A DNA stretch of 64,000 bases from Pseudomonas sp. R28(2017) (lineage in GTDB: Bacteria; Pseudomonadota; Gammaproteobacteria; Pseudomonadales; Pseudomonadaceae), in the NCBI RefSeq assembly GCF_002112505.1, contig NZ_NEHW01000008.1, positions 243,760-307,759 on the forward strand, in the 5' to 3' direction. Below the pieces are notes generated by a model. It was given only the letters and a program-made list of their open reading frames with translations, was not told the origin of the DNA and did no database searches. Numbering within the stretch: the stretch's first letter is position 1; every line of letters starts with the position of its first letter. The position numbers and the translations under genes were made by a program. This document shows positions 51,476-59,970 of this stretch, piece after piece.

Positions 51476-51952
51476 GTGAGGCAACGTGGTGTAACACTGA
51501 TACAAATGATGTTCGCCTTGGCCATGACGGCCTTGCTGACGCAACTCGGAATGCCTGCCTACGCCAGGTTGAGCGATGACCTACACAGAGCGGCGGCAGC
51601 CCGCGATCTGGCCCAGGCGCTGCGCAGCGCGCGCAGCCACGCCATGCTGCAAAGTCAGCCAGTGCAGGTGCAATCGCTGGAAAAGGACTGGGGGAAAGGT
51701 TGGCGGGTGGTGCTCGAAAGCAATCAGCAAGTGCTGCGCGAGCATCGCCTCTCACGGCCATTGAGAATCGCAGCCAACGCTGGCGAGCAAGTCAGGTTCA
51801 GTGCGCTGGGTGTCCCGGTGGGAAAGGGCAACAACTTCAAGAGCGCGACTTTGGCGATTTGTGACAGCCAGTATCACGTGGTACTGGCAAGCACCGGCAG
51901 GATCAGCCTGCGCACAGAGGATCGGAAAAATCCCTTGTGCGCAGGCCGCTGA
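51476..51952 (+). CDS. fimT: FimT/GspH-family minor pseudopilin
   Basis: 158 residues. GTG start at 51476 with AGGGAGGA eight bases upstream. Leader MRQRG then VTLIQMMFALAMTALLTQLG: cleavable, but position 5 of the mature pilin is Gln, not Glu. Later residues include LRSARSHAMLQSQPVQVQ, typical of FimT/GspH. Divergent from pilV, so its promoter lies in the 109-bp gap and overlaps pilV's. Convergent end next to ispH. Confidence 0.75.
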   Translation: MRQRGVTLIQMMFALAMTALLTQLGMPAYARLSDDLHRAAAARDLAQALRSARSHAMLQSQPVQVQSLEKDWGKGWRVVLESNQQVLREHRLSRPLRIAANAGEQVRFSALGVPVGKGNNFKSATLAICDSQYHVVLASTGRISLRTEDRKNPLCAGR

Positions 51953-51953
51953 C

Positions 51954-52901
51954 TCAGATCAGCGAGCGAACCCGCAACTCTTTGGGCATGGAGAACGTGA
52001 TGTTCTCCGGCCGCCCATCGAGCTCTTCGGCGCCGGTAGCGCCCCAGGCCTTGAGCTGGTCGATCACGCCGCGCACCAGCACTTCGGGGGCCGAAGCACC
52101 GGCAGTGATGCCGATCCGCGCTGCCTGGTCGAACCAGCCACGCTGCAGGTCCTCGGCACCGTCGATCAGGTAGGCCGGGGTGCCCATGCGCTCGGCCAGC
52201 TCGCGCAGGCGGTTGGAGTTGGAGCTGTTCGGGCTGCCGACCACCAGTACCACGTCACTCTCGCCGGCCAGCTGCTTGACGGCATCCTGGCGGTTTTGCG
52301 TGGCGTAGCAGATGTCGTCCTTGCGCGGGCCGCCGATGTTCGGGAAGCGAGCGCGCAGGGCATCGATGACGCGGCTGGTGTCATCCATCGACAACGTGGT
52401 CTGGGTGACGAAGGCCAGGTGGTCCGGGTCGTTCACCTGCAGCTGGGCAACATCGTCTTCGTCTTCGACGAGGTAGATGGCGCCGCCGTTGCTGGCGTCG
52501 TATTGCCCCATGGTGCCTTCGACTTCCGGGTGGCCTTCGTGGCCGATGAGAATGCACTCACGGCCATCGCGGCTGTACTTGGCCACTTCGATATGCACCT
52601 TGGTGACCAGCGGGCAAGTCGCGTCGAACACCTTCAGGCCACGGCCAGCGGCTTCCTGGCGCACAGCCTGGGAAACGCCGTGGGCGCTGAAGATGACGAT
52701 GACATCGTCCGGCACCTGGTCCAGCTCTTCGACGAAGATGGCGCCACGGTTGCGCAGGTCTTCCACCACGAACTTGTTGTGCACCACTTCGTGACGCACG
52801 TAGATCGGCGGGCCGAAGACTTCCAGCGCACGGTTGACGATCTCGATCGCCCGGTCGACCCCCGCGCAGAAGCCGCGCGGGTTGGCGAGTTTGATTTGCA
52901 T
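51954..52901 (-). CDS. ispH: 4-hydroxy-3-methylbut-2-enyl diphosphate reductase
   Basis: 315 residues. The [4Fe-4S] cluster cysteines are at ANPRGFCAGVDRA (12), DATCPLVTKVH and ICYATQNR; the conserved HGVSQAVRQE and GSPNSSNSNRL are present. It makes IPP and DMAPP in the last MEP-pathway step. It is the last gene of the ribF-ileS-lspA-fklB-ispH unit (15 bp after fklB). Confidence 0.96.
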   Translation of the reverse strand: MQIKLANPRGFCAGVDRAIEIVNRALEVFGPPIYVRHEVVHNKFVVEDLRNRGAIFVEELDQVPDDVIVIFSAHGVSQAVRQEAAGRGLKVFDATCPLVTKVHIEVAKYSRDGRECILIGHEGHPEVEGTMGQYDASNGGAIYLVEDEDDVAQLQVNDPDHLAFVTQTTLSMDDTSRVIDALRARFPNIGGPRKDDICYATQNRQDAVKQLAGESDVVLVVGSPNSSNSNRLRELAERMGTPAYLIDGAEDLQRGWFDQAARIGITAGASAPEVLVRGVIDQLKAWGATGAEELDGRPENITFSMPKELRVRSLI

Positions 52902-52915
52902 GCTCGGCTCCAGGC

Positions 52916-53353
52916 TTACAGCGCCTTCACCTCGAGGATTTCCACCTCGAAGGTCAGGGTCTTGCCAGCCAGTGGGTGATTGAAGTCGATGGTCACCTGG
53001 TCGTCGTCGAACGCTTTGACCACACCCGGCAGCTCGGTGTTGGCGGCATCGTTGAAGATGATCAGCAGCCCTTCGGACAACTCCATGCCTTCGAAGTTGG
53101 AGCGTGGCATGACCTGCACGTTCTGTGGGTTGGGCTGACCGAAGGCATTCTCCGGCGCCACCACCACGGTGCGCTTGTCACCGGCCTTGAAGCCGAACAG
53201 CGCGTTCTCGAAACCTGGCAGCAGGTTGCCGTCGCCGACCTTGAAGGTGGCCGGGGCCTTGTCGAAGGTGCTGTCGACGGTGTCGCCGTTTTCCAGGTGC
53301 AGCGCGAAGTGCAGGGTGACTTCGGTGTTCTGGCCGATACGGGTGTCAGTCAT
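52916..53353 (-). CDS. fklB: FKBP-type peptidyl-prolyl isomerase (SlpA-like)
   Basis: 145 residues. FKBP core with VTLHFALHLENGDTVDSTF, FKVGDGNLLPGFENALFGFKAGDKRT and an inserted-in-flap domain (NPQNVQVMPRSNFEGMELSEG), the SlyD/SlpA arrangement; it lacks SlyD's His-rich tail. It catalyses Xaa-Pro isomerisation and acts as a chaperone. The start overlaps the lspA stop by eight bases. Called fkpB/slpA in E. coli. Confidence 0.9.
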   Translation of the reverse strand: MTDTRIGQNTEVTLHFALHLENGDTVDSTFDKAPATFKVGDGNLLPGFENALFGFKAGDKRTVVVAPENAFGQPNPQNVQVMPRSNFEGMELSEGLLIIFNDAANTELPGVVKAFDDDQVTIDFNHPLAGKTLTFEVEILEVKAL

Positions 53354-53861
53354 GGACCGGATCCTCGGACTTCTTGCTCTTGAACATATCCAGCGCCAGC
53401 ATCACCGCACCAACGGTGATGGCGCTGTCGGCCAGGTTGAAGGCCGGGAAGTAATGACGGTTCTGCCAGTGCACCAGGATGAAGTCGACCACATGGCCGA
53501 GCACGATGCGGTCGTACAGGTTGCCGATCGCACCGCCCAGCACCAGCGCCAACGCCACCGCCAGCCAGGTCTCGCCGCGCCCCAGGCGCTTGAGCCAGAC
53601 CACCAGCACGGCACTGACCACCACGGCGATCAGGGCGAACAGCCAGCGCTGCCAGCCGGCGCCATCGGCGAGGAAGCTGAAGGCCGCCCCGGTGTTGTAC
53701 GCCAGGGTCCAGCTGAAGTAGTCAGGGATGACCACGATCTGCTGGTACATGGTCAGGGCGTTGTTGAAATACAGCTTGGTGGCCTGGTCGAGGACCAGGA
53801 CCAGCAAGCTCAGCCAAAGCCATGCAAGGCGCCCGAAGCGCCCCGCCGCAGGGTTAGGCAT
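53346..53861 (-). CDS. lspA: lipoprotein signal peptidase LspA
   Basis: 171 residues with four membrane segments. Motifs VLDQATKLYF, NTGAAFSFL, GGAIGNLYDRI and VVDFI..HYFPAFNLADS hold the catalytic Asp pair of family A8 (in NLYDR and FNLAD). It cleaves lipoprotein signal peptides before the lipidated Cys. The start MPNPAAGRFGR (53861) overlaps the ileS stop by eight bases. Confidence 0.95.
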   Translation of the reverse strand: MPNPAAGRFGRLAWLWLSLLVLVLDQATKLYFNNALTMYQQIVVIPDYFSWTLAYNTGAAFSFLADGAGWQRWLFALIAVVVSAVLVVWLKRLGRGETWLAVALALVLGGAIGNLYDRIVLGHVVDFILVHWQNRHYFPAFNLADSAITVGAVMLALDMFKSKKSEDPVHD

Positions 53862-56685
53862 AGTGACGCACCTCGCCTTCACCGGTCAGGTTGTCGACGC
53901 AACGGCCGCAGATTTCCGGGTGCTCCGGGTGGCTGCCGACGTCGGCGCGGAAGTGCCAGCAACGGCCGCACTTCACGTGGCCGGACTTGACCACCTGCAG
54001 CTTGAGGCCTTCGACTTCGGTGGCCACGGCTTCGGCCGGTGCCTGGGCGAACGGCACCACGCTGGCGGCCGAGGTGATCAGCACGAAGCGCAGTTCGTCG
54101 CCCAGCTTGCTCAGGTCGGCGCTCAGGCCTTCCTCGGCGAACAGGGTGACTTCGGCCTGCAGGTTGCCGCCGATGACCTTGGCGGTGCGCTGGTTTTCCA
54201 GCTCCTTGTTGACGGCGGCCTTGACGGCCATCACGCGGTCCCAGTAGGCGCGGTCCAGCTCGGTGCCTTCCGGCAGCTCGGTCAGGCCCTGGTACCAGCC
54301 GTTGAGCATCACCGACTCGTTGCGCTCGCCCGGCAGGTACTGCCAGATTTCATCGGCGGTGAACGCCAGGATCGGCGCGATCCAGCGCACCAGCGCCTCG
54401 CTGATGTGGTACAGCGCGGTCTGGCAGGAACGGCGGGCGACACTGTTGGCGCCGGTGGTGTACTGGCGGTCCTTGATGATATCGAGGTAGAAGCCACCCA
54501 GCTCCTGCACGCAGAAGTTGTGGATCTTCGAGTAGACGTTCCAGAAGCGGTATTCGCCGTAGTGCTCTTCCAGCTCACGCTGCAGCAGCAGGGTACGGTC
54601 CACCGCCCAGCGGTCCAGGGCGATCATTTCTTCCGGCTTGAGCAGGTCGGTGGCCGGGTTGAAGCCGGACAGGTTGGAGAGCAGGAAGCGCGCGGTGTTG
54701 CGGATACGGCGGTAGGCATCGGCGCTGCGCTGCAGGATCTGCTCGGAAACCGCCATCTCACCGGAGTAATCAGTCGCGGAAACCCACAGGCGCAGGATGT
54801 CGGCACCCAGGGTGTTGTTGACCTTCTCCGGCTCGATGGTGTTGCCCAGCGACTTGGACATCTTGCGGCCGCTTTCGTCCACGGTGAAGCCGTGGGTCAG
54901 CAGCTCGCGGTACGGCGCGTGGCCGTCGATGGCGCAACCGGTCAGCAACGACGAGTGGAACCAGCCGCGGTGCTGGTCGGAGCCTTCCAGGTACAGGTCG
55001 GCGCGCGGGCCGGTGGCGTGGCCGATGTCGTGCGAGCCACGCAGCACGTGCCAGTGGGTGGTACCGGAGTCGAACCAGACGTCCAGGGTATCGGCAATCT
55101 TGTCGTATTGGCCGGCTTCGTCACCCAGCAGTTCGGCAGCGTCCAGCTTGAACCAGGCTTCGATGCCCTCTTGCTCGACGCGCTTGGCCACGGCTTCCAT
55201 CAGCTCGACGGTGCGCGGGTGCAGCTCGCCGGTCTGCTTGTGCAGGAAGAACGGAATCGGCACGCCCCAGTTGCGCTGACGCGAGATGCACCAGTCCGGA
55301 CGGTTGGCGATCATCGAATGCAGGCGCGCCTGGCCCCAGGCCGGGACGAACGTGGTGTCTTCGATGGCTTTCAGCGCGCGCTCGCGCAACGGCTCGCCGG
55401 TGCTCGGCTGCTTGTCCATGCCCACGAACCACTGCGCGGTGGCGCGGTAGATCAGTGGGGTCTTGTGGCGCCAGCAGTGCATGTAGCTGTGGCTGATGGT
55501 TTCGGTGTGCATCAGCGCGCCGACTTCGCTGAGCTTGTCGACGATGGCCGGGTTGGCCTTCCAGATGAACTGGCCGCCGAAGAACGGCAGCGACTCGACG
55601 TACACGCCGTTGCTCTGCACCGGGGTGAGGATGTCGTCGTTGACCATGCCGTAGCGCTTGCAGGTGACGAAGTCGTCTTCACCGTAGGCCGGTGCCGAGT
55701 GCACCACGCCGGTACCGGCGCCCAGTTCGACATAGTCGGCCAGGTAGATCGGCGACAGGCGGTCGTAGAACGGGTGGCGGAAGTTGACCAGCTCCAGGGC
55801 CGAGCCCGGGGCGGTGGCGATCACCGAACCTTCCAGGTTGTAGCGCTTGAGGCACGACTCGACCAGCTCTTCGGCCAGCACCAGCAGGCGCTCACCGGTG
55901 TCGACCAGGGCGTACTTGAACTCCGGGTGGATGTTCAGCGCCTGGTTGGCCGGGATGGTCCACGGGGTGGTGGTCCAGATCACGATGGCGGCTGGCTTGG
56001 CCAGCGAAGCCAGGCCGAAGGCGGCGGCCAGCTTGGCCTCGTCGGCGACCGGGAAGGCCACGTCGATGGTCTGGGATTTCTTGTCGGCGTATTCGACTTC
56101 GGCTTCAGCCAGGGCCGAACCACAATCGAAGCACCAGTTCACAGGCTTGAGGCCCTTGAACACGAAGCCTTGCTTGACCATTTCGGCCAGGGCGCGGATT
56201 TCACCGGCCTCGTTGGCGAAGTTCATGGTCTTGTACGGGTTGTCCCAGTCACCCAGCACACCCAGGCGGATGAACTCGGTCTTCTGCCCTTCGATCTGCT
56301 CGGCGGCATACTCGCGGCACAGCTCGCGGGTGCGGTCGGCGGTCAGGTGCTTGCCGTGGGTGACCTCGACCTTGTGCTCGATCGGCAGGCCGTGGCAGTC
56401 CCAGCCCGGTACGTACGGCGCGTCGAAGCCGGACAGGGTCTTGGAACGGACGATCATGTCCTTGAGGATCTTGTTCAGCGCATGACCGATGTGAATCTTG
56501 CCGTTGGCATAGGGCGGGCCGTCGTGCAGGACGAACTTCGGACGATCCTTGCCAATTTCGCGCAGCTTCTGGTACAGGCCAATGCTGTCCCAGCGCTGCA
56601 GGATCTGCGGTTCGCGCTGAGGCAGGCCGGCCTTCATGGGGAAGGCGGTGTCCGGAAGGTTTAGCGTGGCTTTGTAGTCGGTCAT
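53854..56685 (-). CDS. ileS: isoleucyl-tRNA synthetase
   Basis: 943 residues (E. coli 938). HIGH motif in GKIHIGHALNK, KMSKS motif in SGRKMSKSLGN, the CP1 editing domain in between, and a C-terminal zinc site CGRCWHFRADVGSHPEHPE and CGRCV. It charges tRNA-Ile in the cytoplasm and edits Val. The start MTDYKATLNL (56685) overlaps the ribF stop codon by four bases (ATGA); an in-frame ATG at 56718 would be inside ribF. Confidence 0.97.
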   Translation of the reverse strand: MTDYKATLNLPDTAFPMKAGLPQREPQILQRWDSIGLYQKLREIGKDRPKFVLHDGPPYANGKIHIGHALNKILKDMIVRSKTLSGFDAPYVPGWDCHGLPIEHKVEVTHGKHLTADRTRELCREYAAEQIEGQKTEFIRLGVLGDWDNPYKTMNFANEAGEIRALAEMVKQGFVFKGLKPVNWCFDCGSALAEAEVEYADKKSQTIDVAFPVADEAKLAAAFGLASLAKPAAIVIWTTTPWTIPANQALNIHPEFKYALVDTGERLLVLAEELVESCLKRYNLEGSVIATAPGSALELVNFRHPFYDRLSPIYLADYVELGAGTGVVHSAPAYGEDDFVTCKRYGMVNDDILTPVQSNGVYVESLPFFGGQFIWKANPAIVDKLSEVGALMHTETISHSYMHCWRHKTPLIYRATAQWFVGMDKQPSTGEPLRERALKAIEDTTFVPAWGQARLHSMIANRPDWCISRQRNWGVPIPFFLHKQTGELHPRTVELMEAVAKRVEQEGIEAWFKLDAAELLGDEAGQYDKIADTLDVWFDSGTTHWHVLRGSHDIGHATGPRADLYLEGSDQHRGWFHSSLLTGCAIDGHAPYRELLTHGFTVDESGRKMSKSLGNTIEPEKVNNTLGADILRLWVSATDYSGEMAVSEQILQRSADAYRRIRNTARFLLSNLSGFNPATDLLKPEEMIALDRWAVDRTLLLQRELEEHYGEYRFWNVYSKIHNFCVQELGGFYLDIIKDRQYTTGANSVARRSCQTALYHISEALVRWIAPILAFTADEIWQYLPGERNESVMLNGWYQGLTELPEGTELDRAYWDRVMAVKAAVNKELENQRTAKVIGGNLQAEVTLFAEEGLSADLSKLGDELRFVLITSAASVVPFAQAPAEAVATEVEGLKLQVVKSGHVKCGRCWHFRADVGSHPEHPEICGRCVDNLTGEGEVRHYA

Positions 56686-57632
56686 TTCAGGCTCTTCGTT
56701 AGCGGTTGAGCGTGCCAATGTGCACGTGCGGCGGCGATATCCGCATCGATCGCCGACTTCAGCGCCTCCAGGGAGGCGAATCGCTGCTCTTCACGCAGCT
56801 TGTGGTGGAATTCCACCGTCAGGCGCCGGCCATACAGATCGCCGGCATAATCCAGTAGATGAATCTCGAGGTGCGGGCGGCCGTCACCGGCCACCGTCGG
56901 GCGCACGCCAATGTTGCCGACACCCGGCCAGGCCTTGCCGTCGATCTCGATGCTGGCCAGGTAGACCCCGGACAGCGGCACGCGGCGGCGCTTGAGCTGG
57001 ATGTTGGCGGTCGGCGTGCCGAGCTGGCGGGCCAGCTTCTGGCCGTGCAGCACGCGGCCGGTAATACGGTATGGGCGGCCCAGCAGATGCTCGGCCAGCT
57101 CGAAGTCGCCTTCGGACAGCGCCTTGCGCACCTCGGTGCTGCTGACCCGCAGGCCGTCCTGGATCACCGTGTTGGCGGCTTCGACGGTAAACCCGTACTG
57201 CTCGCCCGCTGCGATCAGGAAGGCGAAGTCGCCGGCGCGGTCGCAGCCGAAGCGGAAATCATCGCCCACTTCGAGGTGGCGCACGCCCAGGCCGTCGACC
57301 AGGATCGCCTTGACGAAGGCATCGGCGCTGAGCTTGCTCAGGCGCTGGTTGAACGCCAGGCACAGGACCCGGTCGATGCCCTCGCCGGCCAGCAGCTCGA
57401 CCTTGTCGCGCAGGCGCGCCAGGCGGGCGGGTGCGGTGTCGGGGGCGAAGTACTCGCGCGGCTGTGGCTCGAAGATCACCACGCAGGTCGGCAGGCCCAG
57501 CGCCTGGCCGCGCTCGCGCAGGCGCGCCAGGATAGCCTGGTGGCCGCGGTGAACCCCGTCGAAGTTGCCAATGGTGGCGACACAGCCCCGGTGCTCGGGG
57601 CGCAGGTTGTGAAGACCTCGAACCAGCTGCAT
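56682..57632 (-). CDS. ribF: bifunctional riboflavin kinase/FAD synthetase
   Basis: 316 residues, MQLVRGLHNLRP. The N-terminal FMN adenylyltransferase has GNFDGVHRGHQ and the C-terminal riboflavin kinase GRPYRITGRVLHGQKLARQLGTPTANI. It makes FMN and FAD. The start at 57632 is preferred; upstream in-frame ATGs (57650, 57794) lie in an area with no ribosome-binding site. First gene of the ribF-ileS-lspA-fklB-ispH unit. Confidence 0.94.
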   Translation of the reverse strand: MQLVRGLHNLRPEHRGCVATIGNFDGVHRGHQAILARLRERGQALGLPTCVVIFEPQPREYFAPDTAPARLARLRDKVELLAGEGIDRVLCLAFNQRLSKLSADAFVKAILVDGLGVRHLEVGDDFRFGCDRAGDFAFLIAAGEQYGFTVEAANTVIQDGLRVSSTEVRKALSEGDFELAEHLLGRPYRITGRVLHGQKLARQLGTPTANIQLKRRRVPLSGVYLASIEIDGKAWPGVGNIGVRPTVAGDGRPHLEIHLLDYAGDLYGRRLTVEFHHKLREEQRFASLEALKSAIDADIAAARAHWHAQPLTKSLK

Positions 57633-57750
57633 AACGCGCTTCTTGCTCATAAAGTGGCCGATTATAACCACACCCGGGCGCCGGTGACAGGCAGCAGCGC
57701 CAAGGGGTGGCGTGGAATGCGAAAAACCGACGCCTGACCCGCCTTCTACC

Positions 57751-59289
57751 TCAATGCAGGGCCTTGCGGGCGAAATGCCGGGGCCGGAAACCACACAGGT
57801 ACAGGCAACCGAAGTAGGTCACCACACCCGCCACGATCAACGCCCCCAGGCGCAGGAACCGTTCGAGCATGTTGCCCTGCTCCCAGGCCGGCAGGTAGTG
57901 CATGCCCACCAGCAGAACCGCTGCCATCAGGGTAACGGCCAGCACCAGCTTGAGCAGGTACATCGCCCAGCCCGGTTGCGGCTGGAACAGTTGCTGGCTG
58001 CGCAGCTTCCAGAACAAAAGGCCTGCGTTCAGGCAGGCCCCCAGGCTGATCGCCAGGGCCAGGCCGGCGTGCTGTAGCGGGCCGATCAGTGCCAGGTTGA
58101 ACAGCTGCGTGCAGACCAGCGTGAAGATCGCGATCTTCACGGGCGTGCGGATATTCTGCTGCGCATAGAAGCCTGGTGCCAGTACCTTGACCAGAATGAT
58201 CGCCAGCAGGCCGACCGAGTAGGCAATGAGTGCGCGCTGGGTCATCGCGGCGTCGAAGGCACTGAACTTGCCGTACTGGAACAACGCCACGGTCAGTGGC
58301 TCGGCGAGAATCGCCAGGGCCAGCGTACACGGCAGCACCAGCAGGAAGCACAGGCGCAGGCCCCAGTCCATGATCCGCGAATACTCTTCGCGGTCCTTGT
58401 TGGCGTAGGTCTTGGCCAGGGTTGGCAGCAGGATGGTGCCCAGGGCCACGCCCAGCACGCCGGACGGCAGTTCCATGAGGCGGTCGGCGTAGTACATCCA
58501 CGACACCGAACCGGCAACCAGGAAGGAGGCGAAGATGGTGTTGATGATCAGCGAGATCTGGCTCACCGACACCCCGAGGATCGCCGGCAGCATCTGCTTG
58601 AGCACCCGCCATACGCCAGCGTCGCGCAGGTTCAGGCGCGGCAGCACGAGCATGCCGATCTTCTTCAGTGCTGGCAGCTGGTACAGCAACTGCGCCAGGC
58701 CGCCGGCCAGTACGCCCCAGGCCAGGGCCATGATCGGTGGATTGAAGTACGGCGTGAGCAGCACGGCGAAGATGATCATCGCCACGTTGAGCAGGGTCGG
58801 GGTGAACGCCGGAACGGAAAAGCGGTTCCAGGTGTTGAGAATCGCGCCGGCCAGGGACGACAGCGAAATCAGCAATATATAAGGGAACGTCACCCGCAGC
58901 AGGTCAGTGGTCAGCGCGTACTTCTCGGCGCTGTCGACGAAGCCTGGGGCGGTGGCCCAGACCACCCAGGGTGCGGCGAGGATGCCGACGGCCGTGACCA
59001 GGGCCAGCACCAGGGTCAGCAGGCCGCTGACGTAGGCGATGAACGTGCGCGTCGCCTCCTCGCCCTGCTGGGTCTTGTATTCGGCCAGGATCGGCACGAA
59101 CGCCTGGGAAAATGCCCCTTCGGCAAAGATCCGCCGCAGCAGGTTGGGCAGCTTGAAGGCGATGAAGAAGGCGTCGGTGGCGATACCGGCACCGAAAACA
59201 CGGGCCAGGATGGTGTCGCGCACAAAGCCCAACACCCGTGAAATCATGGTGATGGAGCTGACTGCAGCCAGGGATTTGAGCAGATTCAT
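57751..59289 (-). CDS. murJ: lipid II flippase MurJ
   Basis: 512 residues with 14 membrane segments. N-terminal SLAAVSSITMISRVLGFVRDTILARVFGAGIATDAFF and FAEGAFSQAFVPI are typical of MurJ/MviN of the MOP superfamily. It moves lipid II across the inner membrane for peptidoglycan synthesis. Divergent from rpsT with a 250-bp spacer; upstream of ribF on the same strand with a 118-bp gap. Confidence 0.95.
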   Translation of the reverse strand: MNLLKSLAAVSSITMISRVLGFVRDTILARVFGAGIATDAFFIAFKLPNLLRRIFAEGAFSQAFVPILAEYKTQQGEEATRTFIAYVSGLLTLVLALVTAVGILAAPWVVWATAPGFVDSAEKYALTTDLLRVTFPYILLISLSSLAGAILNTWNRFSVPAFTPTLLNVAMIIFAVLLTPYFNPPIMALAWGVLAGGLAQLLYQLPALKKIGMLVLPRLNLRDAGVWRVLKQMLPAILGVSVSQISLIINTIFASFLVAGSVSWMYYADRLMELPSGVLGVALGTILLPTLAKTYANKDREEYSRIMDWGLRLCFLLVLPCTLALAILAEPLTVALFQYGKFSAFDAAMTQRALIAYSVGLLAIILVKVLAPGFYAQQNIRTPVKIAIFTLVCTQLFNLALIGPLQHAGLALAISLGACLNAGLLFWKLRSQQLFQPQPGWAMYLLKLVLAVTLMAAVLLVGMHYLPAWEQGNMLERFLRLGALIVAGVVTYFGCLYLCGFRPRHFARKALH

Positions 59290-59539
59290 CGAAAAGATTC
59301 ACGCCAGGGACAGAGGGCGCTGCCAGACAGCGTCCGAATGTGCGATACTCCCGCGCCTTCGCAGGGGAGCCAAAAATTCCCGAGTTTACAGGTAGCACGG
59401 CAGAAAGGAATATTTCCCGCCTGTTGCTGCACCACTCGGCGGAACCCTGCAGGTGGCCTTGACATCCGGTCGACTCATCGGCATGATTCGCGGCCTATTT
59501 TGTTTGCTATTTACCTAAAGTCTTTCGAGGAGCTCGACG

Positions 59540-59818
59540 GTGGCCAACACACCTTCCGCCAAGAAACGTGCAAAACAGGCTGAGAAGCGTCGCAGCCACA
59601 ACGCCAGCCTGCGTTCCATGGTCCGCACCTACATCAAGAATGTAGTTAAAGCCATCGACGCAAAAGACGCCGAAAAAGCGCAAGCCGCTTACGTTCTGGC
59701 TGTGCCTGTAATCGACCGTATGGCCGACAAAGGCATCATCCACAAGAACAAGGCTGCTCGCCACAAAGGCCGTCTGAATGGCCACATCAAGGCGCTGAAA
59801 GAAGCTGCAGCTGCCTAA
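59540..59818 (+). CDS. rpsT: 30S ribosomal protein S20
   Basis: 92 residues, MANTPSAKKRAKQAEKRRSH; Lys/Arg/Ala-rich helices. It binds 16S rRNA in the 30S body. The GTG start at 59540 has GAGGAG upstream. The non-ATG start and the long leader leave room for autoregulation as in E. coli. A terminator follows. Confidence 0.96.
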   Translation: MANTPSAKKRAKQAEKRRSHNASLRSMVRTYIKNVVKAIDAKDAEKAQAAYVLAVPVIDRMADKGIIHKNKAARHKGRLNGHIKALKEAAAA

Positions 59819-59834
59819 GCGACGTTCTTGTCGA

Positions 59835-59862
59835 AAAAACCGGCCCTAGGGCCGGTTTTTTT
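59835..59862 (+). terminator. rpsT terminator
   Basis: AAAAAACCGGCCC-TA-GGGCCGGTTTTTTT, a strong hairpin with T-run. Confidence 0.93.
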
Positions 59863-59928
59863 ATGCCTGCGATTTAGGTCTTGCTCGATCACTACTGTCT
59901 TGCTCAATTTCTAGAATCTGGCGCGATC

Positions 59929-59960
59929 CCTGTGGGAGCGGCGGTTCGGCGCTCCCACAT
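59929..59960. repeat. compact REP-like palindrome
   Basis: TGTGGGAGCGGCGG..CGCTCCCACA between rpsT and the end of the MCE gene. Confidence 0.7.
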
Positions 59961-59970
59961 TGCTGGCTAG

